Below are positions 5,393 to 6,888 of a stretch of 6,888 nucleotides of DNA, one piece after another. A model generated the notes under the pieces. That model was not told the DNA's origin and did not search any database. It saw only the letters and a list, made by a program, of their open reading frames with translations. Position numbers and translations under genes: made by a program. Source of the DNA: an uncultured Clostridia bacterium (GTDB lineage: Bacteria > Bacillota > Clostridia > Christensenellales > Aristaeellaceae); the NCBI GenBank assembly GCA_934631055.1, contig CAKTXP010000127.1:1-6888 (forward strand), in the 5' to 3' direction. How positions within the stretch are numbered: position 1 is the stretch's first letter; every line of letters starts with the position of its first letter.

Positions 5393-6415
5393 ATGAATCC
5401 GAAAGTTTCTATCGTGATACCGGTCTACGGGAACGAGGCGTTTCTGCCCAAGTGTATTTCGACCCTGCGCGCGCAGACGCTGAGGGATATCGAGCTTATC
5501 TTTGTCTGCGACGGCAGTCCGGATAACTCGCTGGCGATCCTGCGCCGCGCGGAACAGATGGACAGCCGCATCCGCGTCATCGCCTTTGAAGAAAATCAGG
5601 GCGTATCGGCGGCGCGCAACGCGGGTATCGACGCGGCGCGGGGCGATTATATCGGCTTCTGCGACGGCGACGACTGGGTTGAGCCGGAGATGTATGAAAC
5701 GCTGTACAACGCGGCGCAGAAAGCGGACGCGGACGTCTCCTTCTGTCGGGTCTTTAAGGACAGGGGAGAGAAGAGCGAGGACGTGCCGCTCGGGTTTGAC
5801 GACGGGATGACGTTCAACCGCGCGTCTATCCGCCATGCGCTCATCCCCGCAATGCTCGCTCAGCCGAAGGACAGCGACGACCTGCCGCTGTCGGGGTATA
5901 CGCCGCGCAACCTCTTCAAGCGGGAAGCTGTCGGCGCGCATCGCTTCCGGCAGGATATCCGCTATGCCGAGGATCTGCTGTTTATCGTCGGCTGCATGCT
6001 GGACGCGGGGCGCGCGGTCGCGGTAGACAAGGCGTATTATCACTATCGCTGCTATGAAGGAAGCGTGACCAAGCATTTCAGCTTCCACATTCCGGAAAGC
6101 TATGAGAAATCCAATGACGCGCTGGACGAGCTGCTCGCTGATTATCCGGAATGTGTGCGGCGCATGCGCATCCGCCGCCGCAAGATGGCGATTACGACCG
6201 TGCGCAATCTCTGCTATCCGGGAACGCCGTATGAGTTCTGGGAACGTGTTCGACGCGCCCGCGCATATATGAACCGTCCGGATATCGTCGCGCTGTTTGA
6301 AGAGATCGAGCCGAGAAATTTTCCGGCACAGCTGGGCATCAAGCTTGGACTGATGAAGCGGCGGATGGCGTTTGTCATGTGCTTCCTGTTTACCTATGTG
6401 TTCGACCGAGTTTGA
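5393..6415 (+). CDS. Family 2 glycosyltransferase (GT-A fold)
   Basis: Predicted 340-aa inverting glycosyltransferase of the type common in capsule and exopolysaccharide loci. The GT-A domain begins VSIVIPVYGNEAFL (5-18), with Asp40 in FVCDGSPDNS as the nucleotide contact. GVSAARNAGI (70-79) and the metal-binding DGDDW (91-95) follow. YAEDLLF (191-197) supplies the ED motif expected near the catalytic base. The C-terminal part (about 235-340) is variable and basic, with a final hydrophobic stretch (about 325-337) that could be a membrane-association helix. Unlike the first GT2 gene it has no multi-helix tail, and its DxD is of the classical form. An 18-nt gap separates it from the sugar transferase gene. 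Donor and acceptor are unknown. Confidence 0.92.
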   Translation: MNPKVSIVIPVYGNEAFLPKCISTLRAQTLRDIELIFVCDGSPDNSLAILRRAEQMDSRIRVIAFEENQGVSAARNAGIDAARGDYIGFCDGDDWVEPEMYETLYNAAQKADADVSFCRVFKDRGEKSEDVPLGFDDGMTFNRASIRHALIPAMLAQPKDSDDLPLSGYTPRNLFKREAVGAHRFRQDIRYAEDLLFIVGCMLDAGRAVAVDKAYYHYRCYEGSVTKHFSFHIPESYEKSNDALDELLADYPECVRRMRIRRRKMAITTVRNLCYPGTPYEFWERVRRARAYMNRPDIVALFEEIEPRNFPAQLGIKLGLMKRRMAFVMCFLFTYVFDRV

Positions 6416-6433
6416 CGAAAGGCGAAAATAAGC

Positions 6434-6888
6434 ATGCAAAAGAATGAACGACCGATGGATATCGCCGATGTGCTGGCGCGGCGGAGACCGCAGCTTATCG
6501 CTAAGCGCGCGATGGACATCGTGCTTTCTGCCGGCGCGCTGGCGGTACTCTGGCCCCTGCTGCTTCTGATTGCGCTGGCAATCGTCATCGACGATGCGGG
6601 ACCGGTGTTCTATCGGCAGGTACGCGTCGGGAGGAATGGAAAGACGTTTCGCATCTTCAAATTCCGTTCGATGGTCACGGACGCGGATAAAAAAGGGCTT
6701 GCCATCACCGTAGGCAGGGACAGACGCATTACCCGCGTCGGCGCGATTCTGCGTAAGACCAAGCTTGACGAGCTGGCTCAGCTGCTCAACGTGCTTTTCG
6801 GTCAGATGAGCTTTGTCGGCCCGCGTCCGGAAGTACCGAAATATGTGGACATGTATACGCCGTATCAGCGGCAGGTGCTGCTTGTCCG
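6434..6888 (+). CDS. Polyprenyl-phosphate sugar-phosphate transferase (partial, 3' end cut)
   Basis: The first 151 codons of an initiating enzyme of the bacterial sugar transferase family; the gene runs off the right edge. The enzyme would move a sugar phosphate from a UDP-sugar to undecaprenyl phosphate, the first step of repeat-unit assembly. Visible motifs are KRAMDIVLS (24-32), a single membrane segment at about 30-52 with Pro41 as the likely kink of the re-entrant helix, GPVFYRQVRVGRNGKTF (56-72), IFKFRSM (74-80), RITRVGAILRKTKLDEL (98-114) with the catalytic Asp112-Glu113 pair, and MSFVGPRPEVPKY (125-137). The long multi-helix N terminus of WbaP/EpsE-like enzymes is absent, so it is the short, monotopic PglC-like form. 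Position 115 is Ala where Pro is usual. The ATG at 6434 has only a weak AAAGG site 11 nt upstream; ATG at 6455 is an alternative. Confidence 0.93.
   Translation, partial: MQKNERPMDIADVLARRRPQLIAKRAMDIVLSAGALAVLWPLLLLIALAIVIDDAGPVFYRQVRVGRNGKTFRIFKFRSMVTDADKKGLAITVGRDRRITRVGAILRKTKLDELAQLLNVLFGQMSFVGPRPEVPKYVDMYTPYQRQVLLV

Overview
The window reads as the start of an exopolysaccharide or capsule operon in a GC-rich Bacillota (Firmicutes), most likely a member of the class Clostridia. The evidence for this is a textbook AAAGGAGG Shine-Dalgarno, consensus sigma-A promoters (two with extended -10 elements), a tRNA with encoded CCA, and gene products typical of Gram-positive Wzy-dependent polysaccharide loci. 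The genus cannot be read from the sequence.

Layout: a tRNA-Val(CAC) gene lies on the minus strand at the left edge, with its own perfect TTGACA/TATAAT promoter. The intergenic leader (about 126-350) holds a hairpin, an orphan intrinsic terminator whose 5' strand has alternative pairing partners, and an extended -10 promoter firing rightward. Six plus-strand genes follow: an ExoA-like GT2 with a membrane tail (351-1379), a GT4 (1376-2506), a second GT4 (2710-3906), a Wzy/O-antigen-ligase-type membrane polymerase (3887-5197), a second GT2 (5393-6415), and the start of a polyprenyl-phosphate sugar-phosphate transferase that runs off the right edge (6434-6888). Most junctions are overlapping or tight (4 nt overlap, 20 nt overlap, 18 nt gap), as in one operon.

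Pathway inference: the sugar-phosphate transferase would load the first sugar onto undecaprenyl phosphate. The four glycosyltransferases would extend the repeat unit on the cytoplasmic face, and the polymerase would link exported units outside the membrane. No flippase, chain-length regulator or nucleotide-sugar enzyme is in the window; they would have to lie downstream or elsewhere.

The most unusual content is in the only two large gaps inside the operon (after 2506 and after 5197). Both are filled by copies of one composite palindromic element of about 204 and 163 bp. Each is a nested inverted repeat built from several small hairpins, and the two copies differ by paired changes that keep the stems intact. 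The first copy supplies the last ten or so codons and the stop codon of the upstream glycosyltransferase.
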